DNA of 64,000 nt from Clostridia bacterium (GCA_017577715.1 PKRC01000006.1:27763-91762); one strand, 5' to 3'; positions 50,621 to 60,500 are shown, counted from the stretch's first letter. The notes: a model not told the origin generated them from the letters alone. Program-made: numbers and translations.

Positions 50621-52061
50621 TCAAGTTAGAAGTGAAATGGCTACTACTGAATGAGGTTGTATTGTTACATCGAGCAGTATCCCATCATCCGTTGTAACCC
50701 AATTAACAGGTTCTTTTACCAATTCTGATGCCTCCATCAACTTTTGAATCTGCTCTTCATTAAGATATATATAGGTTTTCCCATCTCTTCCCAAACCCTC
50801 TTCGGATTTGCATGCATTTCATCAATTCGCTCAACTATTGCCGTACGAACCCCTTTTATTCCTTTAATGGTAAGATTAATTGATTCGGCTTGTATCGGAG
50901 ACAACGGAACTTGATGATTGGATATCAAAATAACAATACCTTCTTCATTACGGGAAGCAATACAATCCACCGTAGGGCTTGCCTCCTCTATACCTATTTC
51001 CAATCTCTCCCCGTCCAATTTCGACAACAACTGAAATGCCCGATAAGAGGGTTTAGGAATTCCATGAATATTTAATAAACCAAAGCCGCCATGGAACGGC
51101 ACTGAGCTTAAACCGCACTCTTCAAAAATATCAGAAAAAGTCCAGAAAGAATAGCATCCCAACGGCAAATCCATATTATCAATAATGGTTTTTACAATAA
51201 ACGCTGCATTATAGGGAATATCATGGTAAGGATCCCGTGGCTTGGAGAATTATTCCATTCTGTATAATATACTGTGAGTGGATAAGCTTCCTCTATTGCC
51301 TTTTTAGCCCTATCAGCTAATTCTCCACGCCTGGCACGAGCCATCCGCTCTTCCATATTAGCTCCCAAACCAAATGCCAAATCAGTCGGATAGTGATGCG
51401 TTGATATAAAATCAAGAGGTACTCCATTCTTGGTGCAAAATTCTTTAAATTCCGGTATCCACGCATCGATTGCTGTAGCAGGTCCTCCTACCTTCAACCC
51501 ACTGTCCACCTTCTTTATTGCCAGTGCTGCGCTCTGGTAGAGCTTGAAATATTCCTCCTTTGTCCCTGTCCAAAACATCCTCAAATTGGGTTCATTCCAT
51601 ACTTCAAAAAACCACTTTCTCACTTCTTCAACCCCATATCGCCTTACCAAATGATCGGCCAGCGCCCCAATCAGATCCGCCCATTGGTCATATGACTTTG
51701 GCGGTGTAATATTCCCTTTATAATGAAATACCGTTTCGGTGCCGGAGGCCAAGGCACTTGGCATAAAGCTTAACTCGATAAACGGTTTCATACCAATATC
51801 CAACAAGAAATCAAATATTGAGTCTATGTTAAAAAAAGAGTACTCTAAAGAACCATCTTCATTTCTCAAACAAACGCTCATATCGTCATTCAGCAAACCA
51901 TGAAAACGCACATATTCAAAACCCAGTTCCTCTCTGCATTTCTTTAACTGTTTTCTCCAATCCTCTCTCAATGCAGTTGCAGCATGACAACTTCCCACAC
52001 ACTTTATCCAATATTTATTTATCTTACCTCGCTTCTTATCGGAAAATACAGTGACTTTCAT
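50621..52061 (-). pseudogene. xynB: GH39 beta-xylosidase with two frameshifts
   Basis: The gene reads as a GH39 beta-xylosidase over about 480 codons: YWIKCVGSCHAATALREDWR, GFEYVRFHGLLNDDMSV, the acid/base motif WFFEVWNEPNLRMFWTG, and the nucleophile motif TVYYTEWNNSPS. Just after it, near 51235-51241, one base is missing; the right frame continues RDPYHDIPYNAAFIVKTIID, then LPLGCYSFWTFSDIFEECG and HGGFGLLNIHGIPKPSYRAF. A second shift lies in the TATATATA run at 50764-50774, after which YLNEEQIQKLMEASELVKEP leads to SVVAISLLT and TGA at 50621. Start ATG at 52061 follows AAGGGAGGAGTGCTG. Two independent shifts favour real decay. Confidence 0.8.
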
Positions 52062-52379
52062 AACAGCACTCCTCCCTTAACTTATTTTTAGGCTTTGTAA
52101 ATGGCAATTGACGACTAATAAAATCCAATGGCAATTCATTTTTAATACAATGCTCAATAAATGACCTCAACCAGTATTTCGGTATTTACCCCACAAATCA
52201 CAGGCCCTCCTACTTGAATTCTTGAATCCACCTTTTTGATTGCTTTAGCAGAATACTCAATATAATTTAAAATATTCCTCCATACTACCGGCCCAAAACT
52301 CAATATTGGGTTCATTCAACACCTCAATGGGCCAAGTAATGACCTCTTCCGAGCTATACTGCTCTAAATAATTCAAAGT
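52062..52379 (-). pseudogene. Second GH39 fragment between GH29 and the GH39 pseudogene
   Basis: The 318 bases carry another GH39 piece across changing frames: NYLEQYSSEEVITWPIEVLN then NEPNIEFWAGSMEEYFKLY, after a shift EYSAKAIKKVDSRIQVGGPV, and after another YWLRSFIEHCIKNELPLDFI. It matches the region around the acid/base Glu of the adjacent GH39 but is not identical to it, so it is a diverged paralogue. It has no start or stop of its own and abuts the GH29 stop codon. Confidence 0.7.
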
Positions 52380-53858
52380 TTATCTACAGATAATTTTAAA
52401 ACAATGGGCATACTCTACAGGCCTCTTTTTCGGCAATCCTGTTAAAAGCAAGCCCTCTTTTTTAAGTTCAAAATTGATCTTGCCATCATACCCCAACAGC
52501 TCCACCTTTTCTATGTCCAATACTCGAAGCAAAGGGCCGCTTTCCCCTGCCGAGAAACTTTTTATCAATGCCATACCATCCTCAGGCCATCCCAGTTGAA
52601 AAGCATATATGCAATTGCCCTTTTGCGTAAAGCGGTAATCCTGAGGCGTGTATTCAACATCCGGTTCATCAAACCTATGTTTGGGTTGTACGGTTGTGCT
52701 GCCTTCCTGCGCGATATACCACGGGCGTGTGCCATATATCCCTTCGCCGTTGATTTTAATCCATTCTGCCATCTTGTTCAATATGTTGATACATTCATCA
52801 TCCAGAGTTCCGTCTGGACGTAGAGGGAAATTGAGCAACAGGTTGCCGTTCTTAGCCACGATATCGACCAGCATCTCAATTACCTGCTTGGCACTCTTAT
52901 ATTTCTGCCTTACATCGTAAAACCATCCACCCACACATGTATCGGTCTGCCACGGATATGGAAACTTGTCCTTCTGAACGCTTCGCTCAATATCCAGAAC
53001 GCCTATGCTATAAACCAGAGGATTTCTATCCTTTTGAGTATACACAGCATAGTTCACGCCGCCATGTTCTTTGATGCTGGTATTATATAGATGAGCCACA
53101 ATCCCTAACCCGTATCTATCAAATGGTAGAGGACCATCTGAATAAAGAAGGTCGGGCTTATATTTATCGATTAAATCTTTTATCCTGTCAAACCAGTGTC
53201 TGTGCCACCAGGAATTTTCGGTATACCACACAAACCCCGATTCCTGTTGCTTGATATATTCATCTTTGTTAGGATGATAGAAATCTACATACTCGGGATC
53301 ATTTCCATCATAAGGTATTCCAGCATAAGGCCCGGATTTATCGCATCCCTTGTTGACTGCCCACCAGGAAAACGAAGCGCCAAGATGTTCGGTAACTCCA
53401 AATGGAAGCCCGCGCTTCCGCGCCGCTTCCTTAAACATTCCTACAATATCCTTCTTTGGCCCAACATTGACAGCATTCCACCTATTATACTTTGAATCCC
53501 AGTTGTCGAAGTTATCATGATGTACAGCCAGAGCACAGAAATATTTTGCTCCTGCCTTTACATATAAATCCATTAAATATTCTGGATCAAAATTTTCAGC
53601 CTTCCACTCCTTGACCACATCCTTCCATCCATGCTTGGAGGGATGCCCATATACCCTCCAGTGGTGGTAATACTGGTCAGTCCCTTCAATATACATATTC
53701 CTGGCATACCAATCTCCATACATCGGCACCGATTGTGGTCCCCAATGAGCCCAAATTCCAAGCTTTGCATCCCTAAACCAATCAGGACATTCATACTGCC
53801 TTAACGATTCCCACGTAGGCTCAAAAGGTCCCTTCTCAATAGTTTCCCATTTTTCCAT
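52380..53858 (-). CDS. GH29 alpha-L-fucosidase
   Basis: A 492-residue cytoplasmic glycosidase removing fucose, for example from xyloglucan oligosaccharides. Marks: WFRDAKLGIWAHWGPQSVPM, GAKYFCALAVHHDNFDNWDS, and the nucleophile Asp241 in KPDLLYSDGPLP, then VAKNGNLLLNFPLRPDGTLD. A C-terminal beta domain follows. ATG at 53858 follows GAGAGGGGG. No signal peptide. With the GH31 alpha-xylosidase it suggests use of fucosylated xyloglucan fragments. Neighbour upstream is an aldo/keto reductase, 58 bases away. Intact. Confidence 0.9.
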   Translation of the reverse strand: MEKWETIEKGPFEPTWESLRQYECPDWFRDAKLGIWAHWGPQSVPMYGDWYARNMYIEGTDQYYHHWRVYGHPSKHGWKDVVKEWKAENFDPEYLMDLYVKAGAKYFCALAVHHDNFDNWDSKYNRWNAVNVGPKKDIVGMFKEAARKRGLPFGVTEHLGASFSWWAVNKGCDKSGPYAGIPYDGNDPEYVDFYHPNKDEYIKQQESGFVWYTENSWWHRHWFDRIKDLIDKYKPDLLYSDGPLPFDRYGLGIVAHLYNTSIKEHGGVNYAVYTQKDRNPLVYSIGVLDIERSVQKDKFPYPWQTDTCVGGWFYDVRQKYKSAKQVIEMLVDIVAKNGNLLLNFPLRPDGTLDDECINILNKMAEWIKINGEGIYGTRPWYIAQEGSTTVQPKHRFDEPDVEYTPQDYRFTQKGNCIYAFQLGWPEDGMALIKSFSAGESGPLLRVLDIEKVELLGYDGKINFELKKEGLLLTGLPKKRPVEYAHCFKIICR

Positions 53859-53916
53859 AGATATACCCCCTCTCTATTGGTTCATCCTTATGTTCTACAA
53901 AGGTTAAATTATGGTT

Positions 53917-54951
53917 TCAAGTTGCAATCTCTCCATCCTCATCCCACAGGTCTCTCCAATCCTTAGCTCCCGGCCATAAAAACACCTGTCCTTTAATCAA
54001 ACGGCAATTTTTGTCTATTGCCTCTATCTCTTTCATCTCTTCCTCAGTAAGCGGATCCTCTACTACGCCTTTAATGTTGCTCAAATAGTGTTCGCGCTTA
54101 GTGGAAAAAGGAATGGGTATTTGTCCTCTCTGCACAGCCCACTTAAGGCACACAACAGCCGGATGTACGTTATGATTTTGAGCTATCTTTACTATGACAG
54201 GGTCTTCAAGAACAACGGTATCTTCGGGAGTCCTATCCCGCTCAGGGCGGTTGGGTGACCCTAGCGGACAAAAGCCTATTGGCGTAATCCCATTATCAAT
54301 TAGAAACTTGAAAAGTTCGGGCTGTTGAAAATGTGGGTGCAATTCCATCTCGTTGCATACCGGCTTTATCTCTGCATCCCTTAACAAGAGCTTAAGCTTG
54401 GGAATGGTCATATTGGATGTACCGATATGCCTTACCAGTCCTGCCTTGACTAACCGTTCCATTTGCCGCCAGGTCTTCATAAACTCTTCGTGAATGTACG
54501 GCCTTGCATTTGGATCGCGGTAATTTACATCGCATCCCGGCGGATGAGTATTGGGGAAAGGCCAATGTACTAAATAGAGATCAAGATATTCAAGCTTTAA
54601 GTCCTTTAACGTCTTTGCACAAGCGATCAATACATCGCCTTCTCCATGCATATCATTCCAAAGTTTAGATACAATCCATAGCTCTTCACGCTTTATACCC
54701 GCCTGCATAACCTCTTGAAGCACTTCTCCAATAGCATGTTCATTTCCATATACAGCGGCACAGTCGATCAACCTGTATCCTACTGAAATTGCACCTCGTA
54801 CAGCCTCTGCAACCTCTTCTGCCGAAACATGATCAGAACCGAATGTCCCAAACCCAATAGAAGGGATCTTTTCCCCGGTGCAAAGAGTCTTCTTTGGTAC
54901 CTTATCAGGATCTACACCGTCTAAAGCAATGGTAAATTTCTCTTTGGACAT
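53917..54951 (-). CDS. Aldo/keto reductase
   Basis: A 344-residue NAD(P)H-dependent oxidoreductase with the (alpha/beta)8 AKR fold. The catalytic tetrad is visible: Asp in YRLIDCAAVYGNEHAIG, Tyr in the same block, Lys in LWIVSKLWNDMHG and His in YLDLYLVHWPFPN. RHIGTSNMTIPKLKLLL and IPIPFSTKREHYLSNIKGV complete the cofactor site. It could reduce an aldose to its polyol, which fits the downstream polyol-phosphate genes, but the substrate is not shown. ATG at 54951 is eight bases past GGAGGG; the TTG at 54957 is too close. Confidence 0.88.
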   Translation of the reverse strand: MSKEKFTIALDGVDPDKVPKKTLCTGEKIPSIGFGTFGSDHVSAEEVAEAVRGAISVGYRLIDCAAVYGNEHAIGEVLQEVMQAGIKREELWIVSKLWNDMHGEGDVLIACAKTLKDLKLEYLDLYLVHWPFPNTHPPGCDVNYRDPNARPYIHEEFMKTWRQMERLVKAGLVRHIGTSNMTIPKLKLLLRDAEIKPVCNEMELHPHFQQPELFKFLIDNGITPIGFCPLGSPNRPERDRTPEDTVVLEDPVIVKIAQNHNVHPAVVCLKWAVQRGQIPIPFSTKREHYLSNIKGVVEDPLTEEEMKEIEAIDKNCRLIKGQVFLWPGAKDWRDLWDEDGEIAT

Positions 54952-55015
54952 AGCCAATTCCCTCCTGCAATTTGTAAATTTATTTATTCAATATCTTCGA
55001 ATTACTCGCTTACTG

Positions 55016-55957
55016 CTATATTACACCCCAAAAATCAATCTGTATGCACTCCAAAAACTTTGCCACCAATTCCGGAGACACCATCCCTGTCTCAAAGAAT
55101 TGCGTATTGGCCATACCACACGCCATCCCCAGCTTTATAACCTCAATGGGTTGGGCTGCCCTGCTCAACGCAACAGCACAACCAGCCACAAATGCATCCC
55201 CCGAACCCACAGTGTTGACGACTTTGATAGGAGGACTAAAAAAATGATACACATCTCCATTGGGAAGGGCTGCTACACACCCTTTATCCCCCAGAGAGAG
55301 TACGGGAAAAACCACGCCACTTCTTTTCAACAATTTCAAGGCAGATACATAATCCTCTTTTGTAGAAAAATCATGCCCCACAACCTGCCTGAATTCATGC
55401 TGATTAGGTTTTACCATAAAAGGCCCTTCCTTTATTCCCTCTTTTAAATACTCACCACTTGTATCCAATATAAAGATTTTTCTTTTTCTCTTAGCGATGG
55501 CAATAAGGCTTCTGTAAAAATCCGCAGGTATTCCTCGTGGGAGACTTCCTGATGCCGTCACCACATCACACTGGGCTACCATTTCTTCAAACCGCTCCAA
55601 AAAAGCCTTGTATTCATCTTCAGAAACCACCGGCCCCGGTTCTAGAATTTCAGTAGAGGTGTTATTCTTTTCATCCATGATATTTATACATATGCGGGTT
55701 TCACCCTTTATTGGTACAAAGTTATCTATAATGCCGATATTGTGAAGCTGATCATGAATGAACTGTCCAGCAGCACCTCCAATTAAGCCAGTAGCCATTA
55801 CCTGCTGCCCCAAAATCCTGGCAACCCTTGCCACATTGAGACCTTTACCGCCTGCCGTTGCCGTCATGGCTTTGGGCCTAAAAACCCCGTGGACATGAAA
55901 ATCATCTATGGCATATACCTTGTCAATGGCAGGGTTCATGGTAACGGTTAAAATCAC
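55016..55957 (-). CDS. PfkB-family 1-phosphofructokinase or tagatose-6-phosphate kinase
   Basis: Adds a second phosphate to a ketohexose phosphate. The 313-residue ribokinase-fold enzyme starts MILTVTMNPAIDKVYAID and has MTATAGGKGLNVARVARILG, VTASGSLPRGIPADFY, MVKPNQHEFRQVVG and the anion-hole motif VVNTVGSGDAFVAGCAVAL. This is the FruK/LacC group; sequence alone does not separate fructose 1-phosphate from tagatose 6-phosphate. The GTG start overlaps the aldolase TGA as GTGA, and the aldolase supplies the next step, so tagatose 6-phosphate (from the GatD-like enzyme) is a reasonable inference. Confidence 0.86.
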   Translation of the reverse strand: MILTVTMNPAIDKVYAIDDFHVHGVFRPKAMTATAGGKGLNVARVARILGQQVMATGLIGGAAGQFIHDQLHNIGIIDNFVPIKGETRICINIMDEKNNTSTEILEPGPVVSEDEYKAFLERFEEMVAQCDVVTASGSLPRGIPADFYRSLIAIAKRKRKIFILDTSGEYLKEGIKEGPFMVKPNQHEFRQVVGHDFSTKEDYVSALKLLKRSGVVFPVLSLGDKGCVAALPNGDVYHFFSPPIKVVNTVGSGDAFVAGCAVALSRAAQPIEVIKLGMACGMANTQFFETGMVSPELVAKFLECIQIDFWGVI

Positions 55958-56829
55958 CTGTATCCCTCCAGCTCATCTGCCAATCCATTGCAGCCACACA
56001 GCCGGATCTTTCTGCGCACAACTTCCTTGACAGCCTCCTTTGCTGCACCCATATAATTTCTTGGATCATTTTCTTCAGGTTTCACCCTGAATACCTCCTG
56101 AATTGTCTTCGCCATTGGTATTTTAAGCTCGGTGGCTATGTTGATCTTACAGATACCCCCTGCTATTGCCCTTTTTATGCTGTCATCATCCACTCCTGAA
56201 GCACCATGAAGTACCAGGGGCACGTCCACCAGCTTCCTGATGTCGCTCAACCGTTTAAAATCCAACTTTGGCTCCCACTTATATACTCCGTGAGCCGTGC
56301 CGATTGCTACAGCCAGAGTATCGACGCCGGTAGCATCCACGAAAGCTTTGGCTTCTTCAGGAACTGTAAAGGTAGCCTCTCGCTCTTCAACGGTTATACC
56401 GTCTTCTGCCCCACCTATACGCCCTAGTTCTCCCTCAACAGCAACTCCAACAGAATGGGCCAATTCAACTACCTTTTTCACCAATGCTACATTTTCCTCG
56501 TAAGGAAGTTCAGAGCCATCTATCATCACCGAAGTATAACCGTTTCTTATACACTGGACGATCGTTTTATAGGATGGGCAGTGGTCTACGTGGAGTGCAA
56601 TAGGAATGTCGTACAGCTCCGCAGCCACCTTTACACAAGCGGATATGTACTCAATGCCTGCGTGCTTCAAAGTGCCCGGCGTGGTTTGGACTATGACCGG
56701 CGCCCTCTCCTCGGCAGCGGCTTCTACCACTGCTTGGATCGTTTCCAGGTTATGCACATTAAAGGCGGCAATGGCCACCCCCTTTTCCTGTGCCTTTTTG
56801 ATAAACTTAAGCGGATTAACCAATGGCAT
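55954..56829 (-). CDS. Class II fructose/tagatose-bisphosphate aldolase
   Basis: A zinc-dependent aldolase of 291 residues that cleaves a ketohexose bisphosphate to glyceraldehyde 3-phosphate and dihydroxyacetone phosphate. Visible: IPIALHVDHCPSYKTIVQCI with the zinc and catalytic residues, VGVAVEGELGRIGGAEDG, AIGTAHGVYKWEPKLDFKRL, VPLVLHGASGVDDDSIKRAI and GGICKINIATELK. The GatY/KbaY and Fba groups are alike; clustering with a GatD-like gene favours tagatose 1,6-bisphosphate. ATG at 56829 has GGAGGG, which overlaps the stop region of the dehydrogenase gene. Confidence 0.9.
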   Translation of the reverse strand: MPLVNPLKFIKKAQEKGVAIAAFNVHNLETIQAVVEAAAEERAPVIVQTTPGTLKHAGIEYISACVKVAAELYDIPIALHVDHCPSYKTIVQCIRNGYTSVMIDGSELPYEENVALVKKVVELAHSVGVAVEGELGRIGGAEDGITVEEREATFTVPEEAKAFVDATGVDTLAVAIGTAHGVYKWEPKLDFKRLSDIRKLVDVPLVLHGASGVDDDSIKRAIAGGICKINIATELKIPMAKTIQEVFRVKPEENDPRNYMGAAKEAVKEVVRRKIRLCGCNGLADELEGYR

Positions 56830-56832
56830 ATA

Positions 56833-57873
56833 TCATCCCTCCAACAATATTTTCCCCTTAACCTTACCAGGGGTTTCCAAATCAGCAAAAGCGCAAGCGA
56901 TGTCATTTAAAGGTATTATCCTGTCAATGAGCTTTTCCACCTTGAGCCAGCCCTTTTTAAAATAATGAGCTGCCAGATCCCATTCCCTGCCGGGGAAAGG
57001 CGCAGAATATGACATCCATGAGCCTCTCACCGTAAGCTCTTTACGGTTAATATGCTCAAACTCCCTTGGATACAGCGTGATGGGCTTTGATGGCGTACCG
57101 ATGAACAGCACGCTGCCTTTGTTAGCTGCAATTTCCAGAGATAGCTTTTCTGTAAACTCAACTCCAGCAGCTTCTACCACCATTTCAAAGCCACGTCCTC
57201 CAGTGAGATCAGCAATCGCTTCCTTAAAGCTCTCATCACCTGTATTTACGCATATATCAGCCCCGTATTCCTTTGCGATATTCAACCTTTCAGGGTCTAT
57301 ATCGAAAGCGAATATTCGCTTAGCCCCCAATATTTTTGCGCATTGAAGCGCTAAAAGGCCGATGGTGCCCATCCCCACAATGGCTACATCATAGCCTCCC
57401 TTAAAATCCATGACAAAAAGCCCGTGCAGAGCAACCGTAACAGGCTCAAAGAAGGCTCCCTCTATAAAGCCCACTTCGTCCGGAAGCTTTACCGCATTGA
57501 TGGCCGGTATCTTCACATACTCGGCCCAGCTTCCAAAGGTGCGGGACCCAATAAACGAGTAGTTCCTGCATTGAGAATAATGCCCTCTCGAGCAATCGAT
57601 ACACCTGTGACAGGGTAGCAAAGGTGCCCCCGCTATTTTATCCCCCACCTTTACATTCCTTACAGCGTTTCCTACTTTTACAACTTCTCCGGCAAACTCA
57701 TGCCCCAGTATAATGGGATAAAAATGTGCGGCATTACCCAGTACCCTCGGTATATCCGAGCCACAGATCCCCGTATATTTAACGCGCACAAGAACTTCGT
57801 CTTCTTTTATATCGGGCAATTCCACTTCCTCATACCGTATATCCCTTGGCCCATATAAAACCGCTGCTTTCAA
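56833..57873 (-). CDS. Zinc-dependent polyol-phosphate dehydrogenase, GatD-like
   Basis: A 346-residue medium-chain alcohol dehydrogenase. It follows E. coli galactitol-1-phosphate 5-dehydrogenase block by block: YTGICGSDIPRVLGNAAHFY, PIILGHEFAGEVV, PLLPCHRCIDCSRGHYSQCR, FIGSRTFGSWAEYV, VAIVGMGTIGLLALQCAKIL and KELTVRGSWMSYSAPFPGRE. Zinc ligands are Cys and His-Glu in the first two blocks, structural zinc in the four-Cys loop. It would oxidise galactitol 1-phosphate (or a similar hexitol phosphate) to tagatose 6-phosphate. The start is TTG at 57873, eight bases after GAGGAGG. Three bases separate its stop from the aldolase ATG. Confidence 0.85.
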   Translation of the reverse strand: MKAAVLYGPRDIRYEEVELPDIKEDEVLVRVKYTGICGSDIPRVLGNAAHFYPIILGHEFAGEVVKVGNAVRNVKVGDKIAGAPLLPCHRCIDCSRGHYSQCRNYSFIGSRTFGSWAEYVKIPAINAVKLPDEVGFIEGAFFEPVTVALHGLFVMDFKGGYDVAIVGMGTIGLLALQCAKILGAKRIFAFDIDPERLNIAKEYGADICVNTGDESFKEAIADLTGGRGFEMVVEAAGVEFTEKLSLEIAANKGSVLFIGTPSKPITLYPREFEHINRKELTVRGSWMSYSAPFPGREWDLAAHYFKKGWLKVEKLIDRIIPLNDIACAFADLETPGKVKGKILLEG

Positions 57874-57914
57874 TCATAAGACCTCCTCATCCCATTTTCA
57901 TACATGACAATCTA

Positions 57915-59447
57915 TTAGCATGTTGTAATGCCGTCAAGTTTAACAAAATATTCCTTTAACCTTTCATACAATTCAAGATAAAGTGTATAACACTTGCTGT
58001 ATACTTCATACTTCTTCGGATCCGGTTCATGGATGCGCTGAACTTTCACGCTCTTTTTTACTGCCTCATCAAAATCCTTATATACCCCTACTCCGATACC
58101 AGCCAAAATAGCCGAACCCAATGCAGCCGCATAGTCGGAAGACGGAACCTTTATAATTTTGCCCGTAATATCAGACTTTATTTGAGTCCATACAAGGCTA
58201 TTGGCAGCCCCTCCCACACTATTTAACTCGGTAGTACACACGCCCACTTCTTCAGCCGTTTTTAAATTATGCAATAAAGAGAAACCTACTCCTTCCATAA
58301 TGGCCCTTACCATATGTGCCCTCGTCTTATCGTAGGATAGGCCACAGAATACCCCCCGCGCCTTTGTATCCCATATAGGCGAACGTTCTCCTGCCATGTA
58401 AGGAAGGAAGATGAGTCCACCACTACCCGGTGGAATTTTGCTGGCTTCTTGGCTCATCTGCTCAAATATATCGTTATTTTGTACACCATTGGCGACATCA
58501 AAAGATGGTCGAAATTGCTCAGCAAACCATCTAAGCGCTCCGCTTCCCCCTACCGTACCCCCCTGAAGCAACCACTGATTTGGAACCACATGATATCCCA
58601 AAATAAGTTTGGGATGTATTACAGGCCTATCTATTTGAATGCTCATCCCGCCTGACTGCCCACCCTGTTCCTGTGCCTGCCCTGGCTTAACCACACCCGC
58701 TCCTAGCGTACAGCATGCAGCATCCAATCCACCCGCTACTACAGGGATTCCGGGTATGAGCCCTGTCTCCTCTGCTGCTTTACGGGTAACAGTTCCTACT
58801 ACCTGATGGGAATAAAAAAGCGGCGCCATCAATTCTAAAGATATGCCTAACTCCTCAGCAACCCTTTCATCCCAACAACCTTTGGATATGTTAAAGAAAT
58901 GGAAGCCATATCCTTGGGAATAATCCTGTGAAAACTCGCCTGTTAACTTATATACGATAAATGCATTGCTTTGTAAAAACTTGTAGCTCTTGTTATAAAC
59001 GTCGGGTCTGTTTTGCTTTAACCAAAGAATTTTGGGCACAATATAAGCAGCATCCACAGGGTTACCACTTAAAGCGACCAACCTTTCTTCGCCCAACTTC
59101 TCCTTCATCTGCTCGGCTTGCCGCGTAGCACGCCGGTCTAACCACAGCATGGCCCTGCACAGCGGATTGCCCTCCTTATCTACCGGCAAACATGCCCAAC
59201 TTGTCCCATCAACGCCAATACCTGCTATTTCACCAGCTATTACATCATTGTTGCTCAAAACGCTCCGTATACCCTTACAGACTGCAGCCCACCACTCGTT
59301 GGCATCCTGTTCAACATGATCCTTATCAGGATAAAAAGTACGATAATGCGATGTATGATGCGCAACGACGTTTCCTTCAAAATCAAAAACCGCTATCTTA
59401 CATCCCGATGTTCCAAGATCAATTCCCAACAACAGCCTTCTTTCCAT
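57915..59447 (-). CDS. FGGY-family sugar or polyol kinase (xylulokinase-like)
   Basis: A 510-residue ATP-dependent kinase: LLLGIDLGTSGCKIAVFDFE, GIGVDGTSWACLPVDKEGNP, GGLDAACCTLGAGVVKPGQA, GLIFLPYMAGERSPIWDTKA and SVGGAANSLVWTQIKSDITG. It differs from the xylB gene 14 kb away (GTSWACL in place of GQMHGMVL), so the substrate is probably not xylulose. Being first of the run kinase - dehydrogenase - aldolase - PfkB, it is a candidate for phosphorylating a free polyol or ketose, replacing a PTS. ATG at 59447 follows AAAGGAGAAAGC. The LacI gene is 29 bases upstream. Confidence 0.85.
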   Translation of the reverse strand: MERRLLLGIDLGTSGCKIAVFDFEGNVVAHHTSHYRTFYPDKDHVEQDANEWWAAVCKGIRSVLSNNDVIAGEIAGIGVDGTSWACLPVDKEGNPLCRAMLWLDRRATRQAEQMKEKLGEERLVALSGNPVDAAYIVPKILWLKQNRPDVYNKSYKFLQSNAFIVYKLTGEFSQDYSQGYGFHFFNISKGCWDERVAEELGISLELMAPLFYSHQVVGTVTRKAAEETGLIPGIPVVAGGLDAACCTLGAGVVKPGQAQEQGGQSGGMSIQIDRPVIHPKLILGYHVVPNQWLLQGGTVGGSGALRWFAEQFRPSFDVANGVQNNDIFEQMSQEASKIPPGSGGLIFLPYMAGERSPIWDTKARGVFCGLSYDKTRAHMVRAIMEGVGFSLLHNLKTAEEVGVCTTELNSVGGAANSLVWTQIKSDITGKIIKVPSSDYAAALGSAILAGIGVGVYKDFDEAVKKSVKVQRIHEPDPKKYEVYSKCYTLYLELYERLKEYFVKLDGITTC

Positions 59448-59476
59448 ACGCGCTTTCTCCTTTTTATTTCACAAAG

Positions 59477-60478
59477 TTAAATGTTACAAATAGACTCTCC
59501 AAGCAACAGCTGCGTCTTCAATCTGTACACGGAGGGGAATTTGTCATAATCCCCCTTCATCCTTTTTAACAATATAGTGGCTGCCGTTTCGCCTATTTGT
59601 TGGATAGGCTGGGTCACAATCGAGAGCGACGGCTTTACCACTTTAGCCAATTGAATATTATCAAATCCAATCAATGATAAATCATGGGGAATGCAAATAT
59701 TCTTTTCGTTAACAGCCATCACAGCTCCCACCGTCATTTCATAGTTGGTCACAAACACTGCCGAGGGAGGAGGCACTTCTTCCAGTAACATTAGCAATAA
59801 ATTATACCCGCTCTCTACATCATAATTTCCGAATTTAATTAGCCTATCATCTATCTGCAGAGAATAATCTTCATGAACCCGTATGTACCCCTTCAAACGT
59901 TCTTGTGTAGTATATACATTCTTAGGCCCGCAAATTATCCCTATTCTCCTATGTCCTCTCATGATGAGCTGTTCAACTGCATTGTACGACGCGTTTAGAT
60001 TATCCGTTAACACAACGTCGCATTCAATTCCCTTAATCATCCTATCGATAAGCACTACTGGAATATTTTTTTCAAAAGCTTTGTTTATATATTGTATATC
60101 TTCCTCATGAGGAACCATAATAATTCCGTCCACCATTTTATCCATTAGAAACTCAAACTTCACTTTTTCAAGCTCTACATCGTTTCTGTAATCACAAACG
60201 ATGGTACTATAGCGATTTTTCAACAAGATGTTTTCCATATATGATATTATGCTGGTAAAAAATATATTCTCTAAGCTGGGTATTAAAACCCCTACTGTCA
60301 TAGTACGATTGGTTTTAAGGCCTCGAGCCAATTCATTGACCTTAAAATCCAATGCCTTTATAGCTTCCTCAATCCGTTGACGATTTTTTTCTCGAACCCT
60401 ACCCCCATTAATATACTTTGATACTGTGGATATGGATACCCCTGCATATTTAGCTACATCTTTAATCGTCGCAGCCAT
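59477..60478 (-). CDS. LacI-family transcriptional regulator
   Basis: A 333-residue repressor. Helix-turn-helix and hinge at residues 1-55: ATIKDVAKYAGVSISTVSKY then INGGRVREKNRQRIEEAIK. The periplasmic-binding-like sensor domain follows (VGVLIPSLENIFFTSIISYM, GIIMVPHEEDIQYI, PVVLIDRMIKGIECDVVLTD, GHRRIGIICGPKNVYTT, DLSLIGFDNIQLAKVVKPSL). It heads the operon and has a palindromic operator in its promoter, so it is likely autoregulated and controls the genes to the left. ATG at 60478; AGAAGGGATG precedes it. Effector unknown. Confidence 0.94.
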   Translation of the reverse strand: MAATIKDVAKYAGVSISTVSKYINGGRVREKNRQRIEEAIKALDFKVNELARGLKTNRTMTVGVLIPSLENIFFTSIISYMENILLKNRYSTIVCDYRNDVELEKVKFEFLMDKMVDGIIMVPHEEDIQYINKAFEKNIPVVLIDRMIKGIECDVVLTDNLNASYNAVEQLIMRGHRRIGIICGPKNVYTTQERLKGYIRVHEDYSLQIDDRLIKFGNYDVESGYNLLLMLLEEVPPPSAVFVTNYEMTVGAVMAVNEKNICIPHDLSLIGFDNIQLAKVVKPSLSIVTQPIQQIGETAATILLKRMKGDYDKFPSVYRLKTQLLLGESICNI

Positions 60479-60500
60479 TTAACATCCCTTCTTACAAAAT

